Assembly (NCBI GenBank): GCA_014204435.1
Contig: JACHLF010000012.1
Span: forward strand, 1-64,000
Length of the DNA: 64,000 nucleotides
Direction of reading: 5' to 3'
From: Mycobacteroides chelonae
GTDB taxonomy: Bacteria > Actinomycetota > Actinomycetes > Mycobacteriales > Mycobacteriaceae
Part shown: positions 35,546-44,503 of the stretch, in pieces
How positions within the stretch are numbered: position 1 is the stretch's first letter
How the letters are laid out: each line of letters opens with the position of its first letter
Made by a program: the position numbers and the translations under genes
The notes under the pieces: model-generated
The model's database searches: none
What the model was told of the DNA's origin: nothing
What the model saw: the letters and a program-made list of their open reading frames with translations, nothing else

Positions 35546-36780
35546 TGTGATGCTCCCGAGAATGCCTTCTCCACACCGTATTCCGCGACATTGTCGATGA
35601 AATCGTCTGCCGGACATCGGCCTTGTTCGACACGCTCCAGCAGGAATGCCATGTCCGCCGCCAACTCTGGCGGCGCCACCGCACAGGCCTCCGACACCAG
35701 GCGGTGCCCGGCCGCATGCAGGGCAGGATCTTCCAGACCGATCCGGGCCGCCACATCCCACGCCTCGCCGACCGGTTCCACCGCCTCCGCGGCGATGTCG
35801 GAGACGCGCACATCGTCGAGCGCGGCAACCGCAGTGAAGGCCAGCGCGGGCCACCACCAATCGGGCGCGGCGTCCAAGTACCGCAACTCCAGCCAGCGGC
35901 GAGGCCGGACCGGCGGGAACAACGTGGTCAGGTGGTAGTCGAGGTCTTCTGTGGTCGGAGCACGCCCACCGAGAGGTACGGACCCGTCGGCCCAGGATTG
36001 GAACGGCACATGGGTGACAACCGCATCCGAGCCTTCCTCGTTTCGCACCAACATCACGGGTGCTCGCAGGGCATATCTGACCCAGGATTCCGTCGGGTCA
36101 CTGCCGATCTCGACCGGGGCGCAGCGCCCCGGATCCAGGTTGTCCCAAATCCACTGCCGGGTGTTCCGATGGCCGGTGCGGCGCCCTGCGAGCATCGGCG
36201 AGGAGGCCGACAGCGCCGCCATGGTCGGACCGATCTGCTGCGCCAGCGCGAATCTGTCCCGCCATTGGCCCGGCGCCCCGGCCTGCATGTTGACCTGCAG
36301 CGAGGCCGTACAGGTCATCATCTGCAGCGCGGTCTCGCCGAACCCGAGAGCACCGAAATGGCTGGCCATCGCCGCATACCGGGCTCCGGGATTGACACGC
36401 TCGGGTGTGCGCAACGGATCGGTGCCCAGGTTGGCAAGCGCGACCCCGGCGGCGCGATACGTCGAGGTCAGGATCGAGTGGTCGGCCCGCATCGAGGAGA
36501 TCGCCGAACATACGTCGGCGTGCGGCGGACCGGAAAGCTCAACGGCGCCGCCGGGCTCGAACGTGATCGCGCTGGAACCGGGGAGATCGGGAACCGAATG
36601 CGCGATCTCACCCAGTCGATTCCAGGTAACCCTGCGATGGGGGACCGCCAGCTCGACGGTGTGGGATTCCAACTCCAGGCCCACCGTGCCTACCTGTGCG
36701 TCGACGAAGGCCTGCCGAGCAATGTGCTCGGCAGCCTCGTCCGCGTTCGACAGTGTCTCCACTGTCGAAGTGGTGGCCAT
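35542..36780 (-). CDS. egtA: Glutamate-cysteine ligase EgtA
   Basis: 412 residues. ATP-dependent synthesis of gamma-glutamylcysteine, the sulfur donor for EgtB. It belongs to the plant-type GCS2 family: GLELESHTVEL near residue 35, SITFEPGGAVELSGPP, MMTCTASLQVNMQAG and the Arg-containing end PRRWLELRYLDAAPDWWW. It is first in the operon; all five genes overlap or are separated by one base, so the cluster is one transcript. A fragment of a related ligase is found at 31299-31472. Confidence 0.93.
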   Translation of the reverse strand: MATTSTVETLSNADEAAEHIARQAFVDAQVGTVGLELESHTVELAVPHRRVTWNRLGEIAHSVPDLPGSSAITFEPGGAVELSGPPHADVCSAISSMRADHSILTSTYRAAGVALANLGTDPLRTPERVNPGARYAAMASHFGALGFGETALQMMTCTASLQVNMQAGAPGQWRDRFALAQQIGPTMAALSASSPMLAGRRTGHRNTRQWIWDNLDPGRCAPVEIGSDPTESWVRYALRAPVMLVRNEEGSDAVVTHVPFQSWADGSVPLGGRAPTTEDLDYHLTTLFPPVRPRRWLELRYLDAAPDWWWPALAFTAVAALDDVRVSDIAAEAVEPVGEAWDVAARIGLEDPALHAAGHRLVSEACAVAPPELAADMAFLLERVEQGRCPADDFIDNVAEYGVEKAFSGASQ

Positions 36781-36815
36781 CTCTCCAATGTTCCATAGGC
36801 CACCGACAAGTACCG

Positions 36816-37595
<780 letters not shown>

Positions 37596-37607
37596 GAGCC
37601 GCACCAT

Positions 37608-37619
37608 AACCGATCGGTT
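37608..37619. promoter_or_regulatory. 12-bp perfect palindrome AACCGATCGGTT in a divergent promoter
   Basis: The palindrome sits 13 bases before the SDR start and 35 before the SnoaL-like start, so a bound repressor could control both. No regulator gene is adjacent. AACCGATCGGTT resembles TetR-type operators; assignment is inferred. Confidence 0.45.
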
Positions 37620-37654
37620 GGTTGGGAGATCGAGGCCCCATAGGCTTTGTACCC

Positions 37655-38095
37655 GTGACCGATGACCGACTCGCCATCCAAGATCTCGTCGCCCGATATG
37701 CCCGTGCGGCGGACCGCCGTGACATCGATGCCCTGGTCGCGCTGTTCTCCGCCGACGCCGAGCTGGTGCGCCCGCCGGCACTGCTACGCGAGGGCGATGC
37801 GGCGGCCCTGCAGGGCTGCGAGGCCATCGCGGATTCGATCGTCACAGCGCTCAAGCCGCTGCACGCGACGTATCACCTCATCGGGCAACAGACCGCGGAC
37901 GTCGACGGCGACACCGCCAGGGGCGAGGTCTACTGCATGGCGCATCACATCTACCTCCGCGGCGACGAGTACCGCGATAACACGATGGCCGTGCGGTATC
38001 TCGACGACTACGAGCGTGGACCCGCAGGATGGGTTTTCACCCGCCGCGAACCCGTGGTGGTCTTCAGCGAAGACCGGCCAGTTCGAGTCGGGTAG
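37655..38095 (+). CDS. SnoaL-like (NTF2-fold) protein
   Basis: 146 residues from the GTG at 37655 (VTDDRLAIQDLVARYARAADRRD). The sequence has the standard SnoaL/NTF2 cone: N-terminal helices with DIDALVALFSADAELV, a mid segment TYHLIGQQTADVDGDTARGEVYCMAHH and a strand end DNTMAVRYLDDYERG. Members act as small hydrolases, dehydratases or isomerases of hydrophobic molecules. Upstream TTG at 37622 would add eleven residues without family match. The stop overlaps the convergent LLM gene by 32 bases. Confidence 0.82.
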   Translation: MTDDRLAIQDLVARYARAADRRDIDALVALFSADAELVRPPALLREGDAAALQGCEAIADSIVTALKPLHATYHLIGQQTADVDGDTARGEVYCMAHHIYLRGDEYRDNTMAVRYLDDYERGPAGWVFTRREPVVVFSEDRPVRVG

Positions 38096-38951
38096 CGCAC
38101 TGGGCCATCTCGTCGAGCACGGCCTCGAGCGTGGTGGCGCGTCGCGACGCGGAGAGCAGCACGCGTCCCGCACCCGTCTGTTCAGCGTGATCCAGTGCCG
38201 CACGGTCCACCCGATGCAGACCATGCCCGAGCACAAGATCAACGCTCGCGGGATCACGGCCGGCATCGGCCGCTGCCGCTCGCATGACGCCGACCGCGGC
38301 CGTCAGGTCCTCACCGGCCAGACCCAGCGGCTGGAATCCGCTTCCCAATCGCCCGGCCCGCCGTGCCGCCGCCTTGCTATGTCCGCCGATGTACAGCGGA
38401 ATACCCTGCAATTGAGCAGGTTTGGGGTATGAGTAGGCGTTCTGGAACCGGTAGAACTCCCCGTCATACGCGGCGGGGCCGTCGGCCGACCACAGCGCCC
38501 GCATCACCGCGATGGCTTCGTCGGTGGCCCGGCCCCGACGATCGAAGTCACCGCCGCACGCCTCGACCTCCTCACGCATCCATCCGACGCCGAGGCAGAT
38601 CCGCAACCGCCCACGACTCAACCGGTCCAACGTGGCCAGGCGTTTGGCCAGCACCACCGGGTGGTGGTCGGGGAGCACCAGCACGCCGGTGGACAGCCCG
38701 AGCGTCGTGGTCGCACCAGCGACGAAGGCCAGCAGCTCAAGCGGGTCGGGGATGTCGACGTCATCGGGCAGATGAGACTGCCCAGTCGGCGAGTAGGGAT
38801 AGACGCTCTGCGTGTCCGCGATGACGACGGCATGCTCCACCACGGAAATCTCGCTGAATCCCAGCTGCTCTGCGGCACGAGCGAATTCAAGGATCTTGTC
38901 AGGCTCCGCGGTCACCCCGAGTTCTACCGGAGCCACAACACCGATCTGCAC
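38064..38951 (-). CDS. LLM-class F420-dependent oxidoreductase
   Basis: 295 residues from the GTG at 38951 with GGGAGG just upstream. Luciferase-like TIM-barrel: VQIGVVAPVELG, AEQLGFSEISVVEHAV, GVLVLPDHHPVVLAKRLATLDRLSRGRLRICLGVGWMREE and PLYIGGHSKAAARRAGR, the typical F420 subgroup signature. The reaction is a two-electron reduction or oxidation of an unknown substrate. An in-frame ATG at 39017 would add 22 unmatched residues. Confidence 0.88.
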   Translation of the reverse strand: MQIGVVAPVELGVTAEPDKILEFARAAEQLGFSEISVVEHAVVIADTQSVYPYSPTGQSHLPDDVDIPDPLELLAFVAGATTTLGLSTGVLVLPDHHPVVLAKRLATLDRLSRGRLRICLGVGWMREEVEACGGDFDRRGRATDEAIAVMRALWSADGPAAYDGEFYRFQNAYSYPKPAQLQGIPLYIGGHSKAAARRAGRLGSGFQPLGLAGEDLTAAVGVMRAAAADAGRDPASVDLVLGHGLHRVDRAALDHAEQTGAGRVLLSASRRATTLEAVLDEMAQCATRLELAGLR

Positions 38952-39035
38952 ATCCACCTCCCGTGAACCTGTACCCGCCGCGCTCTCGGTTCCAATCTTC
39001 TTCACGCAGGCGCTCATCAGTGTCTAATACGTGGG

Positions 39036-40430
39036 ATGAGTCTGATCACCGACCTCCGGTCGACGTCGCGTCTGGGCGTAATGGTGGCCGTAACCGCCGC
39101 GGCAGTGGGAGTCATCTACGGCTATGACTCCTCGAACATTGCCGGAGCCCTGTTGTTCCTCACCGAAGACCTGCACCTGTCCACCCAGGATCAACAAGTG
39201 GCCGCCACCGCGGTGGTGATCGGCCAGATCGTGGGTGCGCTCATCGGTGGGCCGCTGTCCAACCGAATCGGCCGCAAACGGTCAATGGTGTTGGTGACAG
39301 CTACATTTGGCTTGTTCTCGCTGTTATCGGCGCTCGCCGTGGACCTGAGCACCCTGGTCGCCGCCCGATTCCTGCTCGGCCTGACAGTAGGCATCTCGGT
39401 GGTGGTGGTCCCGGTATTCGTCGCCGAGTCCTCCCCCACCAAAATCCGCGGCTCGATGCTGGTGCTCTACCAGCTGGCCTGCGTGACGGGGATCATCGCC
39501 GGATATCTCATCGCCTGGGCATTGGCATCCACCGGCAGTTGGCGGTTGATGCTGGGCTTGGCCGCCATCCCAGCCGTGCTGGTGCTGATCGCGTTGCGCA
39601 AGCTTCCCGATACCGCACGCTGGTACATGATGCGTGGTGATCGTGCGCGGGCGCGCGAAATCCTCGCCACGGTGGATCCCGACATCGACGTCGAGCACGA
39701 GCTCGACGAGATCGCCGACGCGCTACAGGCCGAAGGCGGCGGCTCCGTGCTGGCACGGCTCAAGGAGATGGGCACTGCGCCCTACAGCAGAGCGACCTTC
39801 TTCGTTGTCGGCCTTGGGTTCTTCATCCAAGTCACCGGCATCAACGCCGTGGTCTACTATGGTCCCCGCATCTTCGAGGCGATGGGCATGTCGGGTTACT
39901 TCGCCAAGCTCGGTCTGCCGGCACTTGTTCAGGTGGCAGCACTGCTGGCGGTGTTCATCTCGATGTCCACCATCGACCGGATGGGCCGCCGACCCATCCT
40001 CATGATCGGTATCAGCATCATGATCGTTGCCGACGCTCTGCTGGTCGGCGTATTCGCGGTCGGCGGATCATCATTCGGTGGCGTGCTGACGGTTCTCGGG
40101 TTCCTTGGAATCGTGCTCATCGCGGTCGGCTTCACCTTCGGATTCGGGTCGCTGGTGTGGGTGTACGCCGGGGAGAGTTTCCCGGCGCGGCTGCGCTCCT
40201 ACGGGGCCAGTGCCATGCTGACGTCCGACCTGGTGGCCAACGCCGTTGTCTCCATGTACTTCCTGACGCTGTTGACAACGCTCGGCGGTGTCGCGGCCTT
40301 CGGGTTCTTCGGAATCCTCGCCCTGGTGGCCCTCGTGTTCGTCTACCTATTGGCCCCGGAGACCAAGGGGCGCAATCTTGAGGAGATCCGGCACTTCTGG
40401 GAAAGCGGGGGCAAGTGGCCCGAGACGTGA
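39036..40430 (+). CDS. MFS sugar porter
   Basis: 464 residues, twelve predicted helices. Sugar porter signatures are present: YGYDSSNIAGALLFL, GGPLSNRIGRKRSM between helices 2 and 3, PDTARWYMMRGDRARA at the central loop and PETKGRNLEEI at the end. It should import a monosaccharide with protons. First gene of an operon with an amino-sugar kinase, a SIS-domain protein and NagA, so the likely cargo is N-acetylglucosamine or a relative. The next gene starts before this one ends. Confidence 0.9.
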   Translation: MSLITDLRSTSRLGVMVAVTAAAVGVIYGYDSSNIAGALLFLTEDLHLSTQDQQVAATAVVIGQIVGALIGGPLSNRIGRKRSMVLVTATFGLFSLLSALAVDLSTLVAARFLLGLTVGISVVVVPVFVAESSPTKIRGSMLVLYQLACVTGIIAGYLIAWALASTGSWRLMLGLAAIPAVLVLIALRKLPDTARWYMMRGDRARAREILATVDPDIDVEHELDEIADALQAEGGGSVLARLKEMGTAPYSRATFFVVGLGFFIQVTGINAVVYYGPRIFEAMGMSGYFAKLGLPALVQVAALLAVFISMSTIDRMGRRPILMIGISIMIVADALLVGVFAVGGSSFGGVLTVLGFLGIVLIAVGFTFGFGSLVWVYAGESFPARLRSYGASAMLTSDLVANAVVSMYFLTLLTTLGGVAAFGFFGILALVALVFVYLLAPETKGRNLEEIRHFWESGGKWPET

Positions 40431-41317
40431 TAGTCGGGATCGACATCGGCGGATCCAAGACCCGCGCGCTGGCCGTCGCGAACGGCAAAGTGATCGGCGA
40501 GGCACTGGCCGGCAGCGCGAACCTTCAATCGGTGACCGAGGCACAAGCGAAAACCGCTTTCGCCGAGATCTTTTCCGCACTGAACCGGGACGACATCTCC
40601 CGAGTGAGCGCCGGATCCGCCGGCGTGGACACCGCAGCGGGAGCGCAGACCCTTGTCCGGCTGCTGCGACCGCATGCGCCGCACGCCGACATCACCGCCG
40701 TGCACGACACGCAGCTGATCCTGGCGGCCGGCGGTTTGTCCGCGGGTATAGCCGTGATCTCCGGTACCGGGTCCGTGGCGTGGGGAAAGCGCGCCGACGG
40801 CACCACCGCGCGAGTCGGCGGTTGGGGATACCTACTGGGGGATGACGGCAGCGGCTACGGGGTATCGAGATCTGCTGTGCGGCACGCGCTCTCTTTGTGT
40901 GACCGGGGCGATCCCCCCGATGCTCTCTCGCGGAAATTCACATCCGAATGCGGTGTGACCGAGCCCGCTCAACTGCTCGACCATTTCTATGCCCACTCCG
41001 AGCGGCGGTACTGGGCCAAGATGGCAGGGCTCGTTTTCGACCTCGCCGCGACCGGGGACGAGGCCGCGCAGGTGATCACCAGGAAAACAGCCATCGACTT
41101 GGCCGCATTGATCGAGGGTGTCTGCCTACGATTGGGTCCTGGGCTGCCGGTGGTGCTCGGCGGTGGCCTGCTGGTCAACCAACCGAGCCTGGTCGCCGAT
41201 ATCATCGAGGGAACACGCGCCACAGGTGTTGCGGATATCTCTGTGCTGCAACGTGAACCGGTGTTCGGAGCATTGGCCCTGGCCGGGGTCGACGTCGAGG
41301 AATTGGAGAGGGCATGA
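40415..41317 (+). CDS. BadF/BadG-type sugar kinase (N-acetylglucosamine kinase-like)
   Basis: 300 residues. Acetate/sugar kinase superfamily: phosphate loop VGIDIGGSKTRALA, VISGTGSVAWGK (adenosine/phosphate 2) and GGGLLVNQPS near the C-terminus. The family includes eukaryote-type NAGK and glucosamine kinase. It should phosphorylate the sugar brought in by the porter. The GTG at 40415 lies in the end of the porter gene; a GTG at 40427 in a GTGA overlap is equally likely as start. Confidence 0.85.
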   Translation: MARDVIVGIDIGGSKTRALAVANGKVIGEALAGSANLQSVTEAQAKTAFAEIFSALNRDDISRVSAGSAGVDTAAGAQTLVRLLRPHAPHADITAVHDTQLILAAGGLSAGIAVISGTGSVAWGKRADGTTARVGGWGYLLGDDGSGYGVSRSAVRHALSLCDRGDPPDALSRKFTSECGVTEPAQLLDHFYAHSERRYWAKMAGLVFDLAATGDEAAQVITRKTAIDLAALIEGVCLRLGPGLPVVLGGGLLVNQPSLVADIIEGTRATGVADISVLQREPVFGALALAGVDVEELERA

Positions 41318-42345
41318 CCGCGGGAACGCATATGGCTGATGAGATCCGCCAACAGCCGACCGTATGGGGTCGGTTGCTCTCCGACGGCCGGTCCGCGATC
41401 GCGGAAGTGGCGGCCAAGATCATCGAGTACCAGCCCCGTTTCGTGCTCTTCGTCGCGCGCGGGACCAGCGACCACGCCGCGTTGTACGGCAAGTACCTCA
41501 CCGAGATCATCTGGCAGATCCCCGCCGGACTGGCCTCGCCCTCGACCATGACGACCTACGGTGCACGGCCGAGCCTTTCGGGTGTACTGGTGATCGGTGT
41601 CAGTCAATCGGGCGGTTCCCCAGACCTAGTGCAGACGCTTTCCGTGGCACGCCAGCAGGGCGCCCTCACAGTCGCGGTGACCAACGCGGCGCGGTCTCCG
41701 CTGGCGACAGCGGCCGAACACCATGTGGACATACTCGCCGGCCCCGAACTCGCCGTTGCCGCCACCAAGTCGTATACCGCGCAACTACTGGCGCTGTACC
41801 TTCTGCTCACCGATGTGGCGGGCCGCGACAACACCGCGGCCGACCTGCTGCCGGAGCGCGGACAGGAGGTCCTGCACAGCGCCGTCGTGCAGCAGCTGGC
41901 CACCCGCTACCGCTTTGCCTCGCGCCTGGTCACCACCGGACGCGGCTACTCCTACCCGACGGCACGCGAGTCCGCGCTCAAGCTGATGGAGACGAGTTAT
42001 CTTTCTGCTCAAGCATTCTCGGGTGCGGATCTGCTGCACGGGCCGCTGGCGATGGTCGATACGCAGGTGCCGGTGATCGCGATCGTGCCCGACGGAGTCG
42101 GTGGCCGGGCCATGAACGATGTGCTGCACCGGCTGGCCGGCCGCGGCGCCGACGTATGTTGTATCGGATCGGCGGATGCGGTGGCAGCCACGGGATTGGG
42201 CGTGACGCTCGAACCCACGCTTGAAGAGCTTTCCCCAATGCTCGCCATCATTCCGCTGCAGCTTCTTGCCATCCAGCTGGCGATCGGGCGTGGCGAAAAC
42301 CCCGATGTGCCACGTGGTTTGTCCAAGGTGACCGAGACACTGTGA
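41314..42345 (+). CDS. SIS-domain amino-sugar isomerase/deaminase (NagB-II/GlmS isomerase-like)
   Basis: 343 residues with two SIS domains. Motifs ARGTSDHAALYGKYL, GVSQSGGSPDLVQTL, AATKSYTAQLLALY and ARESALKLMETSYLSAQAFSG are those of the GlmS isomerase half without the glutaminase domain, as in deaminases NagB-II and AgaS. It would convert glucosamine-6-phosphate to fructose-6-phosphate and ammonia. ATGA-coupled to the kinase gene. The exact sugar is inferred from the operon. Confidence 0.88.
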   Translation: MTAGTHMADEIRQQPTVWGRLLSDGRSAIAEVAAKIIEYQPRFVLFVARGTSDHAALYGKYLTEIIWQIPAGLASPSTMTTYGARPSLSGVLVIGVSQSGGSPDLVQTLSVARQQGALTVAVTNAARSPLATAAEHHVDILAGPELAVAATKSYTAQLLALYLLLTDVAGRDNTAADLLPERGQEVLHSAVVQQLATRYRFASRLVTTGRGYSYPTARESALKLMETSYLSAQAFSGADLLHGPLAMVDTQVPVIAIVPDGVGGRAMNDVLHRLAGRGADVCCIGSADAVAATGLGVTLEPTLEELSPMLAIIPLQLLAIQLAIGRGENPDVPRGLSKVTETL

Positions 42346-42354
42346 GACCCTGAC

Positions 42355-43227
42355 GTGGCTGCTGCCGAGTTCTTCGACATGCACGTGCACGGTGGAGGCG
42401 GTGCGTCATTCGGAGACGATCCGGAGGCCAACCGGATTGCCGCGGACTGGCACCGGTCCCACGGCACCGCCGGCCTACTGGCCAGCCTGGTGACCCTCGC
42501 GCCCGACGACATGCTCAGCGCCGTACGCGTGCTCGCCGGCATGGCGGGCACGGAGGGTATCGTCGGGATTCATCTCGAAGGTCCCTGGCTTTCACCGCGA
42601 TACGCCGGTGCGCACGATCCGCGGCTGTTGCGCGATCCGGACCTTGGAGAGTTAGAGCGACTACTGGACGCCGGGGCCGGGCACATTCGGATGGTCACCA
42701 TCGCGCCTGAACTACCCAGGGCGATACCGGCCATCGAACTGCTGGTCGAGCGGGGCGTGGTGGCTGCGGTGGGACACACCGATGCCACGTACGAGCAGAC
42801 CTTGCATGCGATTTCGGCAGGGGCCACCGTCGCCACCCATCTCTTCAACGCCATGCGGCCGATCCATCACCGCGAGCCCGGCCCCATTCCGGCGCTGCTG
42901 GAGAGCCCCGCGGTCACCATCGAGTTGATCGCCGACGGCGTACATATCCATCCCGCGATCTATCGCATGGTGCTGGCGGCGGTGGGCCCGGATCGGATCG
43001 CCCTGGTTACCGACGCGATGTGTGCGGCCGGGATGCCGGACGGTGCCTATCAATTGGGGCAGCTCCCGGTGACCGTCACTTGTGGCGAGGCACGGCTGCC
43101 CGACGGCACGATCGCGGGCAGCACGGCCAGCATGGCCGACCTGCACCGGTTCGCGGTGGCGCAGGCCGACCCGCAGGTTGCTGCCCGTCAAACCTCCGTC
43201 AATCCCCGTCGCGCGGTGGGCGTCTAG
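42355..43227 (+). CDS. nagA: Short N-acetylglucosamine-6-phosphate deacetylase (NagA)
   Basis: 290 residues from the GTG at 42355. All metal and catalytic blocks of the NagA amidohydrolase are present: FDMHVHGGGG, GIHLEGPWLSP, VGHTDATYEQ, THLFNAMRPIHHREPG and LVTDAMCAAG. Yet the protein opens at the first metal motif and ends at NPRRAVGV, so it lacks the N- and C-terminal segments (about 90 residues together) that build the small beta-sandwich domain of typical NagA. No upstream start is available because the SIS gene ends ten bases before. It may be a minimal barrel-only enzyme or partly degenerate. Confidence 0.82.
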   Translation: MAAAEFFDMHVHGGGGASFGDDPEANRIAADWHRSHGTAGLLASLVTLAPDDMLSAVRVLAGMAGTEGIVGIHLEGPWLSPRYAGAHDPRLLRDPDLGELERLLDAGAGHIRMVTIAPELPRAIPAIELLVERGVVAAVGHTDATYEQTLHAISAGATVATHLFNAMRPIHHREPGPIPALLESPAVTIELIADGVHIHPAIYRMVLAAVGPDRIALVTDAMCAAGMPDGAYQLGQLPVTVTCGEARLPDGTIAGSTASMADLHRFAVAQADPQVAARQTSVNPRRAVGV

Positions 43228-43436
43228 GCCGCCGCGTCGTAACGGGGCCCGATGATCTTCGTGATGCCCGGCAGCCGCTGATAGCTTTCGGGACCGGTCG
43301 AGCACGCACGCAGATCGGTGGCGGTGTTGCGAACTGTGGCCAGCAGACGTGAGCAGGACATGCGCGCGCCGTCGGTCGTAATCATCACGCAGGAGCCGAC
43401 CACCGCGTCATCGTCGCGCTGCAACAACCCGATCAC
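43224..43436 (-). pseudogene. C-terminal remnant of an unidentified protein
   Basis: 70 codons (GLLQRDDDAVVGSCVMITTDG ... PGITKIIGPRYDAAA) with an in-frame TAA a few codons before the first possible start. It reads as the tail of a larger protein whose N-terminal part is gone. No family could be named. It overlaps the nagA stop by four bases on the opposite strand. Confidence 0.4.
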
Positions 43437-43464
43437 GTACCGCCATTAGGCGGCGTCGTGCACG

Positions 43465-43796
43465 GTGCTCCCAGAGCTCGGCGAGCCGATCGCTTCCGAA
43501 CAACCGTTCACCAGCCTGCTGGGCCCCGAGGAAGTTCGGCAGCACCTACGACTGACGGGCAGCTTCGTTGTATCCATCGGGTGCGCGACGGGAAACGAAG
43601 AGCTCGCCAATGCATTCTTGGACGTAGGCGCAACCGGCTACTTCGCTCCGCAGCAGGGCCCCGACGGACATACCGCCTTCTCGTCGCGGTGTTGTTCTTT
43701 TGTGAATTGACAGCGGGTAGGACGGGCATCGAGGCAGCCCAGCGAGCGCGCGAATACGACAGTGCGACCGACATGTGGCGCATGTGGTCCCGGTAA
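43465..43796 (+). pseudogene. Frameshifted remnant of an unidentified protein
   Basis: The frame from the GTG at 43465 gives GSFVVSIGCATGNEELANAFLDVGATGYFAPQQGPDGHTAF and then shifts near 43675; a second frame continues LLVAVLFFCELTAGRTGIEAAQRAREYDSATDMW and ends at 43796. Together they look like one C-terminal domain split by a one-base frameshift. The GATGYFAP and FF-EL segments recall caspase-like or related domains, but I cannot name the family. The N-terminus also appears missing. Confidence 0.5.
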
Positions 43797-43888
43797 TCGG
43801 GTAGCCGTCGCCGCATGTCGTTTCCCCTGTTGACAGCCGATCTTAAATATTGTTTTATGCGAATGTATGCATTTATAGAGGGGATTCC

Positions 43889-44503
43889 ATGGCCCTGGCG
43901 GCGCTCGTCCTGTATGTGGTCTTCATTGCCGCGGGGCTGGGCTGGAAGAGCTATCGACAATGGCGCGCGACCGGCTCCACCGGGTTCCGCGGATTCCACG
44001 GACGGCCCGGCTCACGCGAGTGGCTGGCGGGTGTGGGGTTGATCGCCGCGATGGTGGCCGCCCTGCTGGCACCGGCCCTTCAGCTGGCCGGGATCATCGC
44101 TGCCCTTGGCGCCCTTGATCATCGGCCGATTCAGCTCACGGGCATCGCGCTCGCGGTAACGGGAATCGTCGCGACGATCGGGGCCCAGCAGACGATGGGC
44201 CAGTCGTGGCGAGTGGGCGTCGACACCCGGGAGACCACTACGCTGGTGAGCACCGGTGTCTTCGGCTGGGTGCGCAACCCGATCTTCACGGCGATGCTTA
44301 CGTTCGCCGCCGGATCTGCCCTGATGGCTCCGAACCCTCTGGCCCTCAGCGGCTGTGCAGTGCTCCTCGTATCCATTGAGCTACAGGTGCGCGTGGTCGA
44401 GGAGCCCTACCTGCTCGCGGCGCACGGCGCCGCCTATCGCGAGTACGGCACCCAGGTCGGACGTTTCGTGCCGGGTATCGGCAGGTTCAACGCCCCGGGT
44501 TGA
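43889..44503 (+). CDS. Isoprenylcysteine carboxyl methyltransferase (ICMT/PEMT)-like membrane protein
   Basis: 204 residues from the ATG at 43889, preceded by GAGGGG. About five helices. The C-terminal catalytic pattern of the family is present: GVFGWVRNPIFTAM (SAM site), VEEPYLLAAHGAAYREY and VGRFVPGIG. Such proteins methylate small lipids or thiols at the membrane with SAM as donor. The substrate is unknown. The 3' end overlaps the convergent amt gene by 17 bases. Confidence 0.82.
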   Translation: MALAALVLYVVFIAAGLGWKSYRQWRATGSTGFRGFHGRPGSREWLAGVGLIAAMVAALLAPALQLAGIIAALGALDHRPIQLTGIALAVTGIVATIGAQQTMGQSWRVGVDTRETTTLVSTGVFGWVRNPIFTAMLTFAAGSALMAPNPLALSGCAVLLVSIELQVRVVEEPYLLAAHGAAYREYGTQVGRFVPGIGRFNAPG

